From the NCBI GenBank assembly GCA_965219405.1, contig OZ244736.1, forward strand, positions 310,001 through 374,000: 64,000 nt of DNA, written 5' to 3'. The stretch's first letter is position 1. Each line of letters begins with the position of its first letter. The position numbers and the translations under genes were made by a program. A model generated the notes under the pieces. It saw nothing but the letters and a program-made list of their open reading frames with translations, was not told the origin of the DNA and searched no databases. Positions 42,012-50,618 of the stretch are shown here, in pieces. Source of the DNA: VXMO01 sp965219405 (GTDB lineage: Bacteria > Chloroflexota > Dehalococcoidia > UBA6926).

Positions 42012-42677
42012 TCATGCCCCGCGCGTGCCCGGGCACCACGCGTTGTGTTCGGCCATCACGTCGTCCCAGCTTTCAAAACCCACATGCAGTTGCAGCAGGT
42101 GCCCGCATTTCTCGCAGTCCTTGTGCTCGAACGTTTCGAACGGATCAACGTCTGCGCCCATCATCGCCTGTGAGGCCAACTCCACCAGCGACGACAACCG
42201 CTCAACCGTCAGATCAACAAGGCCCTGGAACGTGTCGGGCGGCTTCTGGGCCTGGATCGTATCCAGTGAGAATCTGGCGCACAGCACCAGGTGGTCATGG
42301 CCAAGACGGGGCAGCACGTTTCCCTCGATTGACACGCCCAGCGCCGCCCGCGCCTCAATCGGAGTCTCAATCGCCAGTTCCCGCGTAACGGTGTTCATCA
42401 AGGTGATGTACAGAGCCGTGCGAAGGCCGGGGCCATCAAGCCCCTCCGGCAGCGCGGATACCACGCCCTCTCCGGACAGCGGTGCGTCCCCGTTGCCGAT
42501 AGCCGTGTACACCGCGTCACCCAGCGCTAGCAGCGCCGCCTGCTCCATCGATTCAATTGCCGAAACCAGCCGCATGTCATCGTCGGTCATTTCCGCGAGT
42601 TCCCCAAGGAACTGTTGAAAGTAGCGGCGCGCGGCCGGCGTCGGCCCCAACAGCGCCGAACGAGACGATGACGTCAT
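42012..42677 (-). CDS. Unknown protein with C-terminal zinc-type motif
   Basis: 221 aa, helical. The last 30 residues contain CEKCGHLLQLH and HNAWC, possible zinc ligands (CxxCx3-7H...HxxxC). The middle (about 85-150) is a mixed alpha/beta region. No family is recognised. As the first gene of the apparent hyuAB-thioredoxin operon it may have a regulatory or accessory role. Confidence 0.6.
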   Translation of the reverse strand: MTSSSRSALLGPTPAARRYFQQFLGELAEMTDDDMRLVSAIESMEQAALLALGDAVYTAIGNGDAPLSGEGVVSALPEGLDGPGLRTALYITLMNTVTRELAIETPIEARAALGVSIEGNVLPRLGHDHLVLCARFSLDTIQAQKPPDTFQGLVDLTVERLSSLVELASQAMMGADVDPFETFEHKDCEKCGHLLQLHVGFESWDDVMAEHNAWCPGTRGA

Positions 42678-42750
42678 ACGGTGAACTCCACAGGGGTTTC
42701 TCTATTGACAATGCGATTGTGTGTAGTGTAGCACTCCAGATAGGAACGAC

Positions 42751-43995
42751 TTAGTTAACGGGGCGTGGCGAGTTCAGCCGACCAGGCCCCGTCTCCGGCA
42801 ACAAAACCCCCGCGATGAATAGCGTGAATGACGTCACTGCGATGACCGCAATGCCGATCACGAAGCTTCCTGTCTCATCAATGATGTACCCGGCAATGAT
42901 GGGCGCAATGAAGCTTGAGGCGTTACCCGCCGTCAGGATGGCCGCCCAGATTGCCCCCGCCCGCTCAGGCGATGACCCCGGCAGCTCGATGGGGATGGTG
43001 AAGAGCGACGGTTCATATAACCAGTGCAGGAAACCGGTCACGATAACGGCGGTGAACATCAATATCCCGACGGGGGCGTAGATGGTCGTCATGCCCGCCG
43101 CGCCAACAATCAGCCCTGACCAGATGATGACGGGACGCCTGCGCCCAATGAACGTCGCAATAGCTCCGCCGATAATGTTGGCCGGCGCTCCTGCAATTGA
43201 AAAGATACCCGCCATAAGCCCCGCCATGGCGAGGCTCAAACCGCGCTCCTCCTCGAAAAACGTGGGCAGCCACGTATTCAGCGTGATGAACTGCGCCCAC
43301 GGCCCGACTACCGCAAAGGACATCAACCACGTCTCTCGCCGCTTGAATACGCTGAGGATGGCGGCAATCTTCACCGGCTCGGGCGGCACGCCACCCAACG
43401 GCTCTCGTTCACGCCAAAGAACCACGAACAAGATTGCAGCGGCCGCTGCGATGAATCCCTCTATGCCGATGGCCCACTCCCAGTCGGTCCAACCGGCGAG
43501 CAATGGGCCCAGGTACTGCGCCACCCCGAGGCCTACGGTCAGGGAGGCGAGGGCGACGGCGTTCACGATGGGCACCTCTCGCGGCGGTGCCCATCGCATG
43601 ATGATGGTTGCCGTCAACGGTGCGACTGCGGCCGCACCCACGCCCTGCACCGAGCGCAGGGCGATAAACCACCAGAATCCCGAGAGAAACGGCGTGAGCG
43701 CTGTGATTCCCAAGAGGGCCCAGCCGATGCCGAACACTGCCCGGACATTCCATCGTGCAACAATAATTGACGCAGGGATGGTGACAACCGTGAACACTAA
43801 CGTCACACTCGTGACGACGAATCCGCCTTGCGACCGCGTCAGATCCCACGATTCCGTGATGAGCGGCAGAACTGACGCCGGAGCAAGGAACGCGATCCCC
43901 AGCATGAGGTGCATGAGGACGACGAGCGCATAGATGACGAATCGATATGAGGAAGCCTCGCGTTCCGCAGTACCGGGGGTTTCGGTGTCAATCAT
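42751..43995 (-). CDS. Major facilitator superfamily transporter
   Basis: 414 aa from the ATG at 43995 (upstream extension to 44094 is Arg-rich and not membrane-like). About 12 membrane helices in two halves, with the MFS loop pattern after helix 2 (ASIIVARWNVRAVFGIG) and again after helix 8 (GGAIATFIGRRRPVIIW). The sequence resembles nitrate/nitrite- or cyanate-type and other anion MFS carriers only loosely, so the substrate is open. It is divergent from the small membrane protein gene at 44064. Confidence 0.88.
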   Translation of the reverse strand: MIDTETPGTAEREASSYRFVIYALVVLMHLMLGIAFLAPASVLPLITESWDLTRSQGGFVVTSVTLVFTVVTIPASIIVARWNVRAVFGIGWALLGITALTPFLSGFWWFIALRSVQGVGAAAVAPLTATIIMRWAPPREVPIVNAVALASLTVGLGVAQYLGPLLAGWTDWEWAIGIEGFIAAAAAILFVVLWREREPLGGVPPEPVKIAAILSVFKRRETWLMSFAVVGPWAQFITLNTWLPTFFEEERGLSLAMAGLMAGIFSIAGAPANIIGGAIATFIGRRRPVIIWSGLIVGAAGMTTIYAPVGILMFTAVIVTGFLHWLYEPSLFTIPIELPGSSPERAGAIWAAILTAGNASSFIAPIIAGYIIDETGSFVIGIAVIAVTSFTLFIAGVLLPETGPGRLNSPRPVN

Positions 43996-44063
43996 TAGAG
44001 CAACTATAGCGGGTGGCAACGTTGAACGGATGCCCGTAGGCGCGCGCGGGGAGCGAAACTGAC

Positions 44064-44537
44064 ATGCGGCCAAACTCCTGGATATTCGCCTCAATCGTCA
44101 TCTTCACCCTGTTCATCATCGTTCTCACGGGCAATCTCTACATCACGCTACTCATCGGGCTGCCGATCCTCTTCACCATCGGTCTCATCATCCTGTTCCG
44201 CAAGGCACGGCCGGAGCCCCCGCCCGTGCCGCTTCCTGCCGGACCCCTGCTTGAACCCGCCAAGCTTGAGGGGCGCATCGACCGTATGGCGGTCGAGGAC
44301 GTTGAAATCGAGGGGGCGACGTCCGGACTCTTTTCAACTGGGCCCAAATACAACTCAACCCTCGTCGTCATCATCAGCGGCATTCGCTATCGATTGGACC
44401 CGGCCCCCCTCCGCCGCGGCGGATACGACTGGATGAAGGAGGGCCTGTGGGTCAAAGCGACGTTTGATCGCCAATCCCACGTCATCCACCAAATCGAACA
44501 AGCGCCCGGGCCACGCGGCTACGGCGACCCACAATAG
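44064..44537 (+). CDS. Small membrane protein of unknown function
   Basis: 157 aa with two N-terminal helices (about 5-24 and 26-45), a Pro-rich hinge and a soluble beta-rich domain (about 65-150: GRIDRMAVEDVEIEGAT). No known family was recognised. It is flanked by the divergent MFS gene and the TA-like cluster. Confidence 0.6.
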   Translation: MRPNSWIFASIVIFTLFIIVLTGNLYITLLIGLPILFTIGLIILFRKARPEPPPVPLPAGPLLEPAKLEGRIDRMAVEDVEIEGATSGLFSTGPKYNSTLVVIISGIRYRLDPAPLRRGGYDWMKEGLWVKATFDRQSHVIHQIEQAPGPRGYGDPQ

Positions 44538-44609
44538 AAGATCACCCATCGCGTCGCGCCAACATCACGTCCGAATTGCGCAGAAAAGAGTATACTCGCG
44601 GAAGATACG

Positions 44610-44855
44610 TTGAAGACAACGCGATACTTCAGTGAACAGGTCCTCAGGAAGCGTCCTTACATCGAATTGGATTGGTGTGAGCGTGTCATCGCTGCCCCTT
44701 TGCGTCGGGAGTTGCAAGATGACGGACGCATTAGATTTTGGGGAATGGTTAACGTGCCCGGTGAATCCGAACCGCGGTACCTCCGGGTCATTACACTAGC
44801 TGATGGCGAAACAATTCATAATGCATTCTTTGATCGAAGGTTTCGAACGGAGTGA
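44610..44855 (+). CDS. Small protein paired with a DUF2283 gene (toxin-antitoxin-like)
   Basis: 81 aa from a TTG start; TATACT 19 bp upstream could be a -10 element. The sequence (YFSEQVLRKRPYIELDWCERVIAAP, then FWGMVNVPGE) resembles the DUF4258-type small proteins that commonly precede DUF2283 genes. It is followed 7 bp later by the DUF2283 gene. These pairs are often listed as candidate toxin-antitoxin modules, but toxicity is unproven. Confidence 0.6.
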   Translation: MKTTRYFSEQVLRKRPYIELDWCERVIAAPLRRELQDDGRIRFWGMVNVPGESEPRYLRVITLADGETIHNAFFDRRFRTE

Positions 44856-44862
44856 ATGAGCC

Positions 44863-45078
44863 ATGAAATTGCACTACTATCCGGATACGGATAGCCTCTA
44901 TGTCGAATTCTCTGACCGGCCCGGCACGCAGACCATTGAAGTCACGGACGGGCTCAACGTGGATCTTGATGCAAACGGGCAGGTCGTCGGTTTCGACATA
45001 GACCAAGCCTCGCAGCGCCTCGATTTATCAACAGTGGAAACCGGGGCCCTACCACTCCGCAGCATCAAGGGTGGCTGA
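44863..45078 (+). CDS. DUF2283 family protein
   Basis: 71 aa with the family's pattern: MKLHYYPDTDSLYVEFSDRP, then DGLNVDLDANGQVVGFDID. A conserved small domain found next to DUF4258-like proteins. Its function is unknown, with an antitoxin role suggested by pairing. Confidence 0.8.
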   Translation: MKLHYYPDTDSLYVEFSDRPGTQTIEVTDGLNVDLDANGQVVGFDIDQASQRLDLSTVETGALPLRSIKGG

Positions 45079-45109
45079 AAGTAACCCCTAGGGCGAGGAC
45101 TCTGAGGAA

Positions 45110-45229
45110 ATGGGTGACGACGAGACTATTGAAGTACTATGGCGAGTCAAGGATGAGATCGCGCGCGAGCACGGGCACCAAATTCAACGCACTGTTGTTT
45201 CCCACCAGGCAGAATGGCCGAGGCGCTAG
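45110..45229 (+). CDS. 39-aa protein of a toxin-antitoxin-like cluster
   Basis: GAGGAA precedes the ATG. The short product (DETIEVLWRVKDEIAREHGH) resembles the small helical proteins that often accompany TA gene pairs. It overlaps the next gene by 16 bp. Confidence 0.5.
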   Translation: MGDDETIEVLWRVKDEIAREHGHQIQRTVVSHQAEWPRR

Positions 45230-45480
45230 TTGAAATGCTAACAGTGAATCCGCATGAGGCCGAGACCAATTTTTCTGGTCTGCTGGCGCGAGTCGAGGCA
45301 GGCGAAGAAGTCGTCATAGCTCGCAACGGAAGACGGGTGGCGCGTTTGGTTCGAGCACGCGCACCACGAAATCGAGGAAAGCGTCTCTTCGGCTCAATGA
45401 AAGGACGAGTCTCTCTGGACAATGCCTTCTTCGAACCCTTGCCTGAAGAGGAACTGCGTTCCTGGGAGGCTCAACCGTAG
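45214..45480 (+). CDS. Phd/YefM-type antitoxin, orphan
   Basis: 88 aa; a second ATG at 45235 gives MLTVNPHEAETNFSGLLARV, which aligns better with family starts. The hallmark LLARVEAGEEVVIARNGRRVARL is the DNA-binding and dimerisation part of prevent-host-death antitoxins. These normally precede a PIN, Doc or RelE toxin gene, but here a hairpin and a convergent gene follow within 40 bp. The toxin is therefore lost or encoded elsewhere. Confidence 0.8.
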   Translation: MAEALVEMLTVNPHEAETNFSGLLARVEAGEEVVIARNGRRVARLVRARAPRNRGKRLFGSMKGRVSLDNAFFEPLPEEELRSWEAQP

Positions 45481-45491
45481 AAGTGTCCACA

Positions 45492-45513
45492 GCGCGCCGC
45501 TCGAACGGCGCGC
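45492..45513. terminator. Hairpin between convergent genes
   Basis: GCGCGCCG and CGGCGCGC around CTCGAA, between the antitoxin gene and the ABC-2 permease gene. No T run. Confidence 0.5.
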
Positions 45514-45519
45514 GAATAC

Positions 45520-46293
45520 CTACCGGATAAGCCGCGCCTTCATTCGGGCCACCGCGAGATAGTAAAAGCCCGTCCCCAGCACGGCCAGATACAGTAGCGA
45601 ATAGACGCTCGTCATCGAAAGTGTCCCGTTGACGAGCTCCCGAACCGTTGCCACGTACGGCGTCAACGGGATGATCCACGCCAACTCCCGCACGATGTCC
45701 GGGTATCGCTCCAGCGGGAAGAAGACGCCCCCAAAGAAGTACATCGGCATCACCCCAAGCGTGATCGCGTAGTTGAACGTCCAGAACGAGGGCGCGTGCG
45801 CGGTGACAAGCAAAGCCATCGACGAGAACAAGATGCCCGCGAAGAACGCGAACACCGGAATCAATATGGCGAACGGCGACTCAACAAACCCCATGACCGA
45901 CAGCACGAACAGGATCACCGTCGCGCTGAAGAAGGACCGCGTGGCGCCCCATAAGACCTCGCCGGTAATCACATCCTCTATGGAGAGCGGTGTAGCGATC
46001 ATCGCCTCGTACAGGCCTCGAATGGCCATGCGGGTGTACGAGCCGTATGTGCACTCAAAGAACGCGGCAAAGAGCGAATACCCGCCAATGATGCCCGGCC
46101 CGATGAACTGCACGTAGCTAACGTCACCGCTCAAAGTCACGTAAGTGCCCAGCCCGAGCCCCATCGCGCCCAGCACGACCAGCGGTTCGACGAACAACGG
46201 TCCCACCTCCGCCAGCGCGAATCTCTTAAACACCGTCCAATTCCGCCGCCACACACGGAATCCGTAGGGAACTCGATCAGGCGTCAGAATCAT
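45520..46293 (-). CDS. ABC-2 type transporter permease
   Basis: 257 aa with about six membrane helices, beginning RVPYGFRVWRRNWTVFKRFA, a layout typical of NodJ/DrrB-type exporters. The YTRMAIRGLYEAMIATPLS segment is the conserved coupling region. It lies 2 bp after the stop of the ATPase gene, so they form one exporter. Substrates of this group include polyketides, lipids and oligosaccharides. Confidence 0.88.
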   Translation of the reverse strand: MILTPDRVPYGFRVWRRNWTVFKRFALAEVGPLFVEPLVVLGAMGLGLGTYVTLSGDVSYVQFIGPGIIGGYSLFAAFFECTYGSYTRMAIRGLYEAMIATPLSIEDVITGEVLWGATRSFFSATVILFVLSVMGFVESPFAILIPVFAFFAGILFSSMALLVTAHAPSFWTFNYAITLGVMPMYFFGGVFFPLERYPDIVRELAWIIPLTPYVATVRELVNGTLSMTSVYSLLYLAVLGTGFYYLAVARMKARLIR

Positions 46294-46295
46294 GA

Positions 46296-47273
46296 TTATT
46301 CTTCCAGCCCACGGCCCGTGAGGCGCAGGAAAACGTCCTCAAGATTCGCCGGGCGAGCATACGCGCCGGAGTCGTGCAGAACCGGCGTGGTCAGGTCGAT
46401 ACCGTTCAGACCGAAGGCGTGGACGGAGTCCGGTGTTTGCTCAATCTCCGCGCCCGCCTCACGGAGATGCGCGGCGGCGCTGTTGAGCGCTGCAGAATCA
46501 AGCGAATGCGTCTCAATGACAGTCTCACCGGCAATCCGCATGATCAGCTCTGCCGGGGTGCCCTCGGACAGGATCCTCCCCTCATGCATGACGATGAGGC
46601 GATCACAGAGTGTCGCTGCTTCGTCCATGTAGTGCGTGGTCAGAAGCATCGTCACGCCCTGTTCTTTGAGGCGACGCAACGTACGCCACACCAGGTGGCG
46701 CGCCTGCGGGTCCAGTCCCGTGGTCGGTTCGTCAAGCACCATGATTGACGGTTCGTTGATCAACCCCCGAGCGATGAGCAGCCGACGCTTCATACCGCCG
46801 GAGAGTTCATCCACCTTGGAATCCGCCCTATCCGCGAGTTGAAATAGATCCAGGGCCTTTTGCGCGCGGGCTTCGGCCTCCGCCCTGCCGATGCCGAAGT
46901 AGGCTGCGTATAGCCGCAGATTGTCGATGACGGACACCTCATCGTCGAGATTATCGCCCTGCGGCACGACGCCAATGATGGACTTGATTGCCCGCGCCTG
47001 CGTTTGCACGGGCAGACCGTTCACGAGCAGACTGCCGGACGTAACGGGCGAGGCGCACGTGATCATGCGCATGGTGCTCGTCTTGCCCGCGCCATTGGGG
47101 CCGAGAAACCCGAATAATTCGCCCGGCCGCACCTCGAAATCGATACCGCGCACCGCGGCAAAATTGCCGTATTCCTTGATGAGCTTCTGCGCAACGACGG
47201 GCTTAACATCACCCGCCGCCCCCGCGCCATCCCCCACCGATATCTCTTGAGAAGTACCTACAACCTGAGCCAT
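46296..47273 (-). CDS. ABC-2 exporter ATP-binding protein (NodI/DrrA type)
   Basis: 325 aa. Walker A GPNGAGKTS, signature LSGGMKRR, Walker B SIMVLDEPTTGLD, switch LLTTHYMDEA. A C-terminal tail of about 90 residues ends with the NLEDVFLRLTGR motif common to DrrA/NodI-type ATPases. Partner of the permease immediately downstream. Confidence 0.92.
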   Translation of the reverse strand: MAQVVGTSQEISVGDGAGAAGDVKPVVAQKLIKEYGNFAAVRGIDFEVRPGELFGFLGPNGAGKTSTMRMITCASPVTSGSLLVNGLPVQTQARAIKSIIGVVPQGDNLDDEVSVIDNLRLYAAYFGIGRAEAEARAQKALDLFQLADRADSKVDELSGGMKRRLLIARGLINEPSIMVLDEPTTGLDPQARHLVWRTLRRLKEQGVTMLLTTHYMDEAATLCDRLIVMHEGRILSEGTPAELIMRIAGETVIETHSLDSAALNSAAAHLREAGAEIEQTPDSVHAFGLNGIDLTTPVLHDSGAYARPANLEDVFLRLTGRGLEE

Positions 47274-47297
47274 ACCGCCACAAGCGTAGCACGGCGG

Positions 47298-48467
47298 CTA
47301 GGGGGTTTCGTCTTCATCGTCGCCGGTTGTAAGAGCGGCACCTGTATATCTGGAATCCCGCGGCTCCGCTTCAATCTGCGGTGGCCCGGCAAAAACTTCC
47401 GGGTCTTGCCCGCGCAACTGGGCAAATCTCTGTGCCTGCGGGATGACACGGGTATCGAACGAGCCGACTGAAGCATTGAAAGAGTCGACGGCCTGCCTGA
47501 GCTGGTTCCCGGCCCGTGAGTAGTGATTCATGAAAGTGAGCAGGCGACTGTGCATTTCCTCTCCCGCCTTGCGTATCTCCTCCGCGTTCTGCTCCAGGCT
47601 GTGCCGCTCCCAGCCGTTGGCGACAGCCCACAGGAGGGAGATAAGCGTGCTTGGCGTCGCGATGGCAATACGCCTACTCATGGCGTACTCGATAAGGTCG
47701 TTCCGAGCGCGGAGCGCTTCGGCGAGAAACTGGTCACCGGGCACGAACATCACGACAAAGTCGAGTGACCCGGCGACCTGCTTGCCGTAGTCCTTTCTTG
47801 CCAGGTCATCCACCTTGGAGCGGAGAGCGCCGGCGTGACGTGCCAATGCCTCTCCGGCCTCTTCGTCGGTCTCCGCCTCTTGCGCCTCAAGATATGCTGC
47901 CGCGCTTGCCTTTGAGTCGATAACGATTGCACGGTTATCCGGTAGACGCACAGTGACATCCGGCCGCCCGCTGCCATCGTCTACGGTTGTCTGCTCAGAG
48001 AAATCGCAATAGTCGACCATGTTGGCCAACTCGATGATCCTTCGCAGCTGAATCTCTCCCCACGCGCCGACTTGTCGATTGTCGCTCAGTGCATCTCTGA
48101 GGTTTTGGGTCGTTTCCGTGATAGTAATGTTCTGACGCATCAGCGATTCAATATTCGGGTTCAGTTTCGCGTAGTTCTCAGATAGGGGCTTGACGAGGTT
48201 CTCAAACTCCTTCTGGCTCTTGTTAAAGTTCTGTTCAGCAAGCTGCAAAAATTGTTCCGCGTTAGCATGCAACGCCTGCCCTGCCGATGCCTGAAAGGCG
48301 GTGTTCAATTCGACTTTCGCAGCCTGAATCAAGTCTGTGGCCGTTTGTTGGCTCTGCAGTTGCCCCCGCAATTCGGCATTCTTCTGCCGCCACCTGAATT
48401 CCTGAACTAACCACGCCGCCAACCCCACTACGACTGCTCCCGCTACCAGACCGGCGACGATTTCCAA
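47298..48467 (-). CDS. rmuC: DNA recombination protein RmuC
   Basis: 389 aa. An N-terminal membrane helix (about 4-22) is followed by coiled coil (about 25-110) and the RmuC nuclease-like domain (about 120-330) with VGAWGEIQLRRIIELANM, then VIDSKASAAAYLEA. RmuC limits sequence inversions in E. coli and has a restriction-endonuclease-like fold. The C-terminus is a disordered acidic tail. Confidence 0.9.
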   Translation of the reverse strand: MEIVAGLVAGAVVVGLAAWLVQEFRWRQKNAELRGQLQSQQTATDLIQAAKVELNTAFQASAGQALHANAEQFLQLAEQNFNKSQKEFENLVKPLSENYAKLNPNIESLMRQNITITETTQNLRDALSDNRQVGAWGEIQLRRIIELANMVDYCDFSEQTTVDDGSGRPDVTVRLPDNRAIVIDSKASAAAYLEAQEAETDEEAGEALARHAGALRSKVDDLARKDYGKQVAGSLDFVVMFVPGDQFLAEALRARNDLIEYAMSRRIAIATPSTLISLLWAVANGWERHSLEQNAEEIRKAGEEMHSRLLTFMNHYSRAGNQLRQAVDSFNASVGSFDTRVIPQAQRFAQLRGQDPEVFAGPPQIEAEPRDSRYTGAALTTGDDEDETP

Positions 48468-48647
48468 GCTAGAGCCCTTTCTGATTCAGATGTGCGATTC
48501 CCGTGTCAAGGAGCACGTGTCATATGAAGCCTAGCACGGGCGTTCGTGCAAAGCTAGTGACTAGAAGGTGCTTGGGGCAGTCAGGCAAGGACCGGATTCT
48601 GGTAATGCAGTCCGAAAGACTGATGGAGGCGTAGAAAGGGGGGTTAC

Positions 48648-49577
48648 CTATTCCAGGTCGTCCGCTGCCGCGCCCTTTGACCGTCCCAGCTCGCCGCGAT
48701 CATGCGCCCGCACCAGGGCATCGAACTCCGGCGGGGCGCCCTCATCGTCGGAGATATCTCGCGCGGGCGGACCGCCGAGGCCGCTGTCCACCAGCTCATG
48801 GTTGCTGCGAACATAGCCCCGGAAATCGGATGCGCCTGACGGCGGGAATGATAGCCTCCCCTCTTGCGACGGATGCTGATAGACCTCGCCGATGATCACC
48901 TGCACACCCTCCGCGGGGTGGTCCCGCAGAAACGCGGCTTCGTACCGGTTACCGGCGTCCATGAGGGAGAATACCCGCTGGGCAAGACGTGGGTGAACAC
49001 GGCCAACAGGCTCCCCACGGCTTGAATGCACCAGCAACCTGTTGTCCTCCCAACTGAGCGTCAACGCCTCTCCGCTGCTCAAATGCCCCACTGCCGTGCG
49101 GTCGGTCGCATCGATCAGCGTCGCGATCGTGCTCTTGCCCGCCTCGCTCATCAGCAGATGTGAGGAAAAGACGTTCCGATTCGGCACATCGGATTGCGTC
49201 GCGCCCCCGGTCACATACTCAGCGGCCGCCTCGCGCACAGTTCCTTCACTGTTAGAAACGGGCGCAGATGTGCTGGTCGCAGCCGCTGTTTCCGCACGTT
49301 CGAGCCGATCCCGATTGCGGTGCGCGATAGTGTTTGACGAATCGCATTGGAGCGCGCTGTCCACAGCGTCCCGCGCCTCCGCCAGTTTCCCGAGTTCAAG
49401 AAGCGACTTGGCCAGCCGGTTTAGCGCCTCGATGTTGTTCGGCACGAGGTGCAGGACGGTCCTGTTGGCCTCAACGGCCTTTCCCCAGTCCTGGGCCAGC
49501 GCCGCCGCAATAGCTGCGTCAGTCTGCGTCTTTACTTCACGGGCTTGGGCGCGTTCATCAGTCTGTGTGGTCGCCAT
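48648..49577 (-). CDS. TPR protein of unknown function
   Basis: 309 aa. Two or three tetratricopeptide units lie at about 25-105 (WGKAVEANRTVLHLVPNNIE, ALNRLAKSLLELGKLAEARD). A low-complexity linker and a C-terminal domain (about 140-270) follow, including LTLSWEDNRLLVHSSRGEPVG and AAFLRDHPAEGVQVIIGEVY. The C-terminal part resembles a domain seen beside DUF3883/HTH proteins in some genomes, but I cannot name it. No signal peptide. Confidence 0.65.
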   Translation of the reverse strand: MATTQTDERAQAREVKTQTDAAIAAALAQDWGKAVEANRTVLHLVPNNIEALNRLAKSLLELGKLAEARDAVDSALQCDSSNTIAHRNRDRLERAETAAATSTSAPVSNSEGTVREAAAEYVTGGATQSDVPNRNVFSSHLLMSEAGKSTIATLIDATDRTAVGHLSSGEALTLSWEDNRLLVHSSRGEPVGRVHPRLAQRVFSLMDAGNRYEAAFLRDHPAEGVQVIIGEVYQHPSQEGRLSFPPSGASDFRGYVRSNHELVDSGLGGPPARDISDDEGAPPEFDALVRAHDRGELGRSKGAAADDLE

Positions 49578-49886
49578 GGCGGATATCCTGCCTTCTGCGT
49601 TCCGTTGACCCTCGCTACACGTCTCTCAGCGCGGGAACATCCGCAGATGCAAAACTACGACCACACAGCCGCCCATCACCAACGGCAGTACTTTAACCGC
49701 AGCCGACGGTCGATGCTCCGAGCCGTGATCCCTGCCGCCTCCCCGCGCTACCGGACGGCAGTTTTTCGAACTCAGTCCAAAAACTATTGTCTACCAACTG
49801 TCAAGCAAATGGGGAGTCTTCTACGCGCTGTGTAATTGCCCGGGAGTTGCCGCCCCCTCACTCCCCCGCCCCAACATCGCAACTTG
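49578..49886. other. Intergenic region, no gene seen
   Basis: 309 bp without convincing open frames, hairpins or RNA features. It contains the promoter side of the TPR gene and the 3' side of the glycosyltransferase gene. Confidence 0.5.
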
Positions 49887-50600
49887 CTACCGCATCCCCC
49901 GCAGCCGTATTCGCACAATCTCCGCCAGCGTTTGCGGGCCGTGGTGGAGGCGCACGGTACTCATCTCGCCGTAGCTCCACGTGACCGGCATCTCCACCAC
50001 CCGCATCCCCCATCGCCGCGCCAGGTACAGGATCTCCGCATCGAACGCGAAGCCGTCCACCCGCTGCCCCTCGAATAACAACTTCGCGGCTTCCGCCCGG
50101 AACGCCTTGAACCCGCACTGCGTGTCTGACACGGATAGGCCGAGAATCATTTTCGTGACCCGGCCCACCACGCGCCCGCCAATACGGCGAGACAGTGGCT
50201 CCCCGCTCCGTTCCGCCCCCTCGATGGACCGCGACCCAATCACGACATCCGCATTCTGCGTCGCCTCAACGAACCGGCCAATGGTTTTCACTGGGACGGC
50301 CAGGTCAACATCCATGAATAGACGCACATCGCCCTTCGCCTCCAGCATTCCCCGCTTGACGGCGTGACCCTTGCCTCGATGCGGCAGTGAGAGCAATCGA
50401 ACGCGCGGTGATGTGGCAGCAAACTCTCGAGTGATTTCGTTCGTCGCGTCCGTGCTGCCGTCGCTCGCGATAATCAGTTCCGCATCGGGATAGTGGGCAT
50501 CCAGGTAGGCGGTCACCTCGTCGAGCGCATCCGGCAGTCGTGCCTCCTCGTTGTAGGCGGGGATGATGACGGACAACGAGGGCGCGGCCGGTTCAGTCAC
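49887..50600 (-). CDS. Family 2 glycosyltransferase, dolichyl-phosphate glucosyltransferase-like
   Basis: 237 aa. GT-A fold: LSVIIPAYNEEARLPDALDE at the N-terminus, the acidic metal motif LFMDVDLAVPV (DxD-like) near residue 118, and the later VSDTQCGFKAF typical of the polyprenyl-phosphate glucose/mannose branch. It would transfer a sugar from a nucleotide donor, perhaps to a lipid carrier. It follows lysC with 18 bp between them and appears to be the last gene of the thrB-lysC transcription unit. Confidence 0.85.
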   Translation of the reverse strand: MTEPAAPSLSVIIPAYNEEARLPDALDEVTAYLDAHYPDAELIIASDGSTDATNEITREFAATSPRVRLLSLPHRGKGHAVKRGMLEAKGDVRLFMDVDLAVPVKTIGRFVEATQNADVVIGSRSIEGAERSGEPLSRRIGGRVVGRVTKMILGLSVSDTQCGFKAFRAEAAKLLFEGQRVDGFAFDAEILYLARRWGMRVVEMPVTWSYGEMSTVRLHHGPQTLAEIVRIRLRGMR

Positions 50601-50618
50601 GGGACGCCTCGATTCGTA

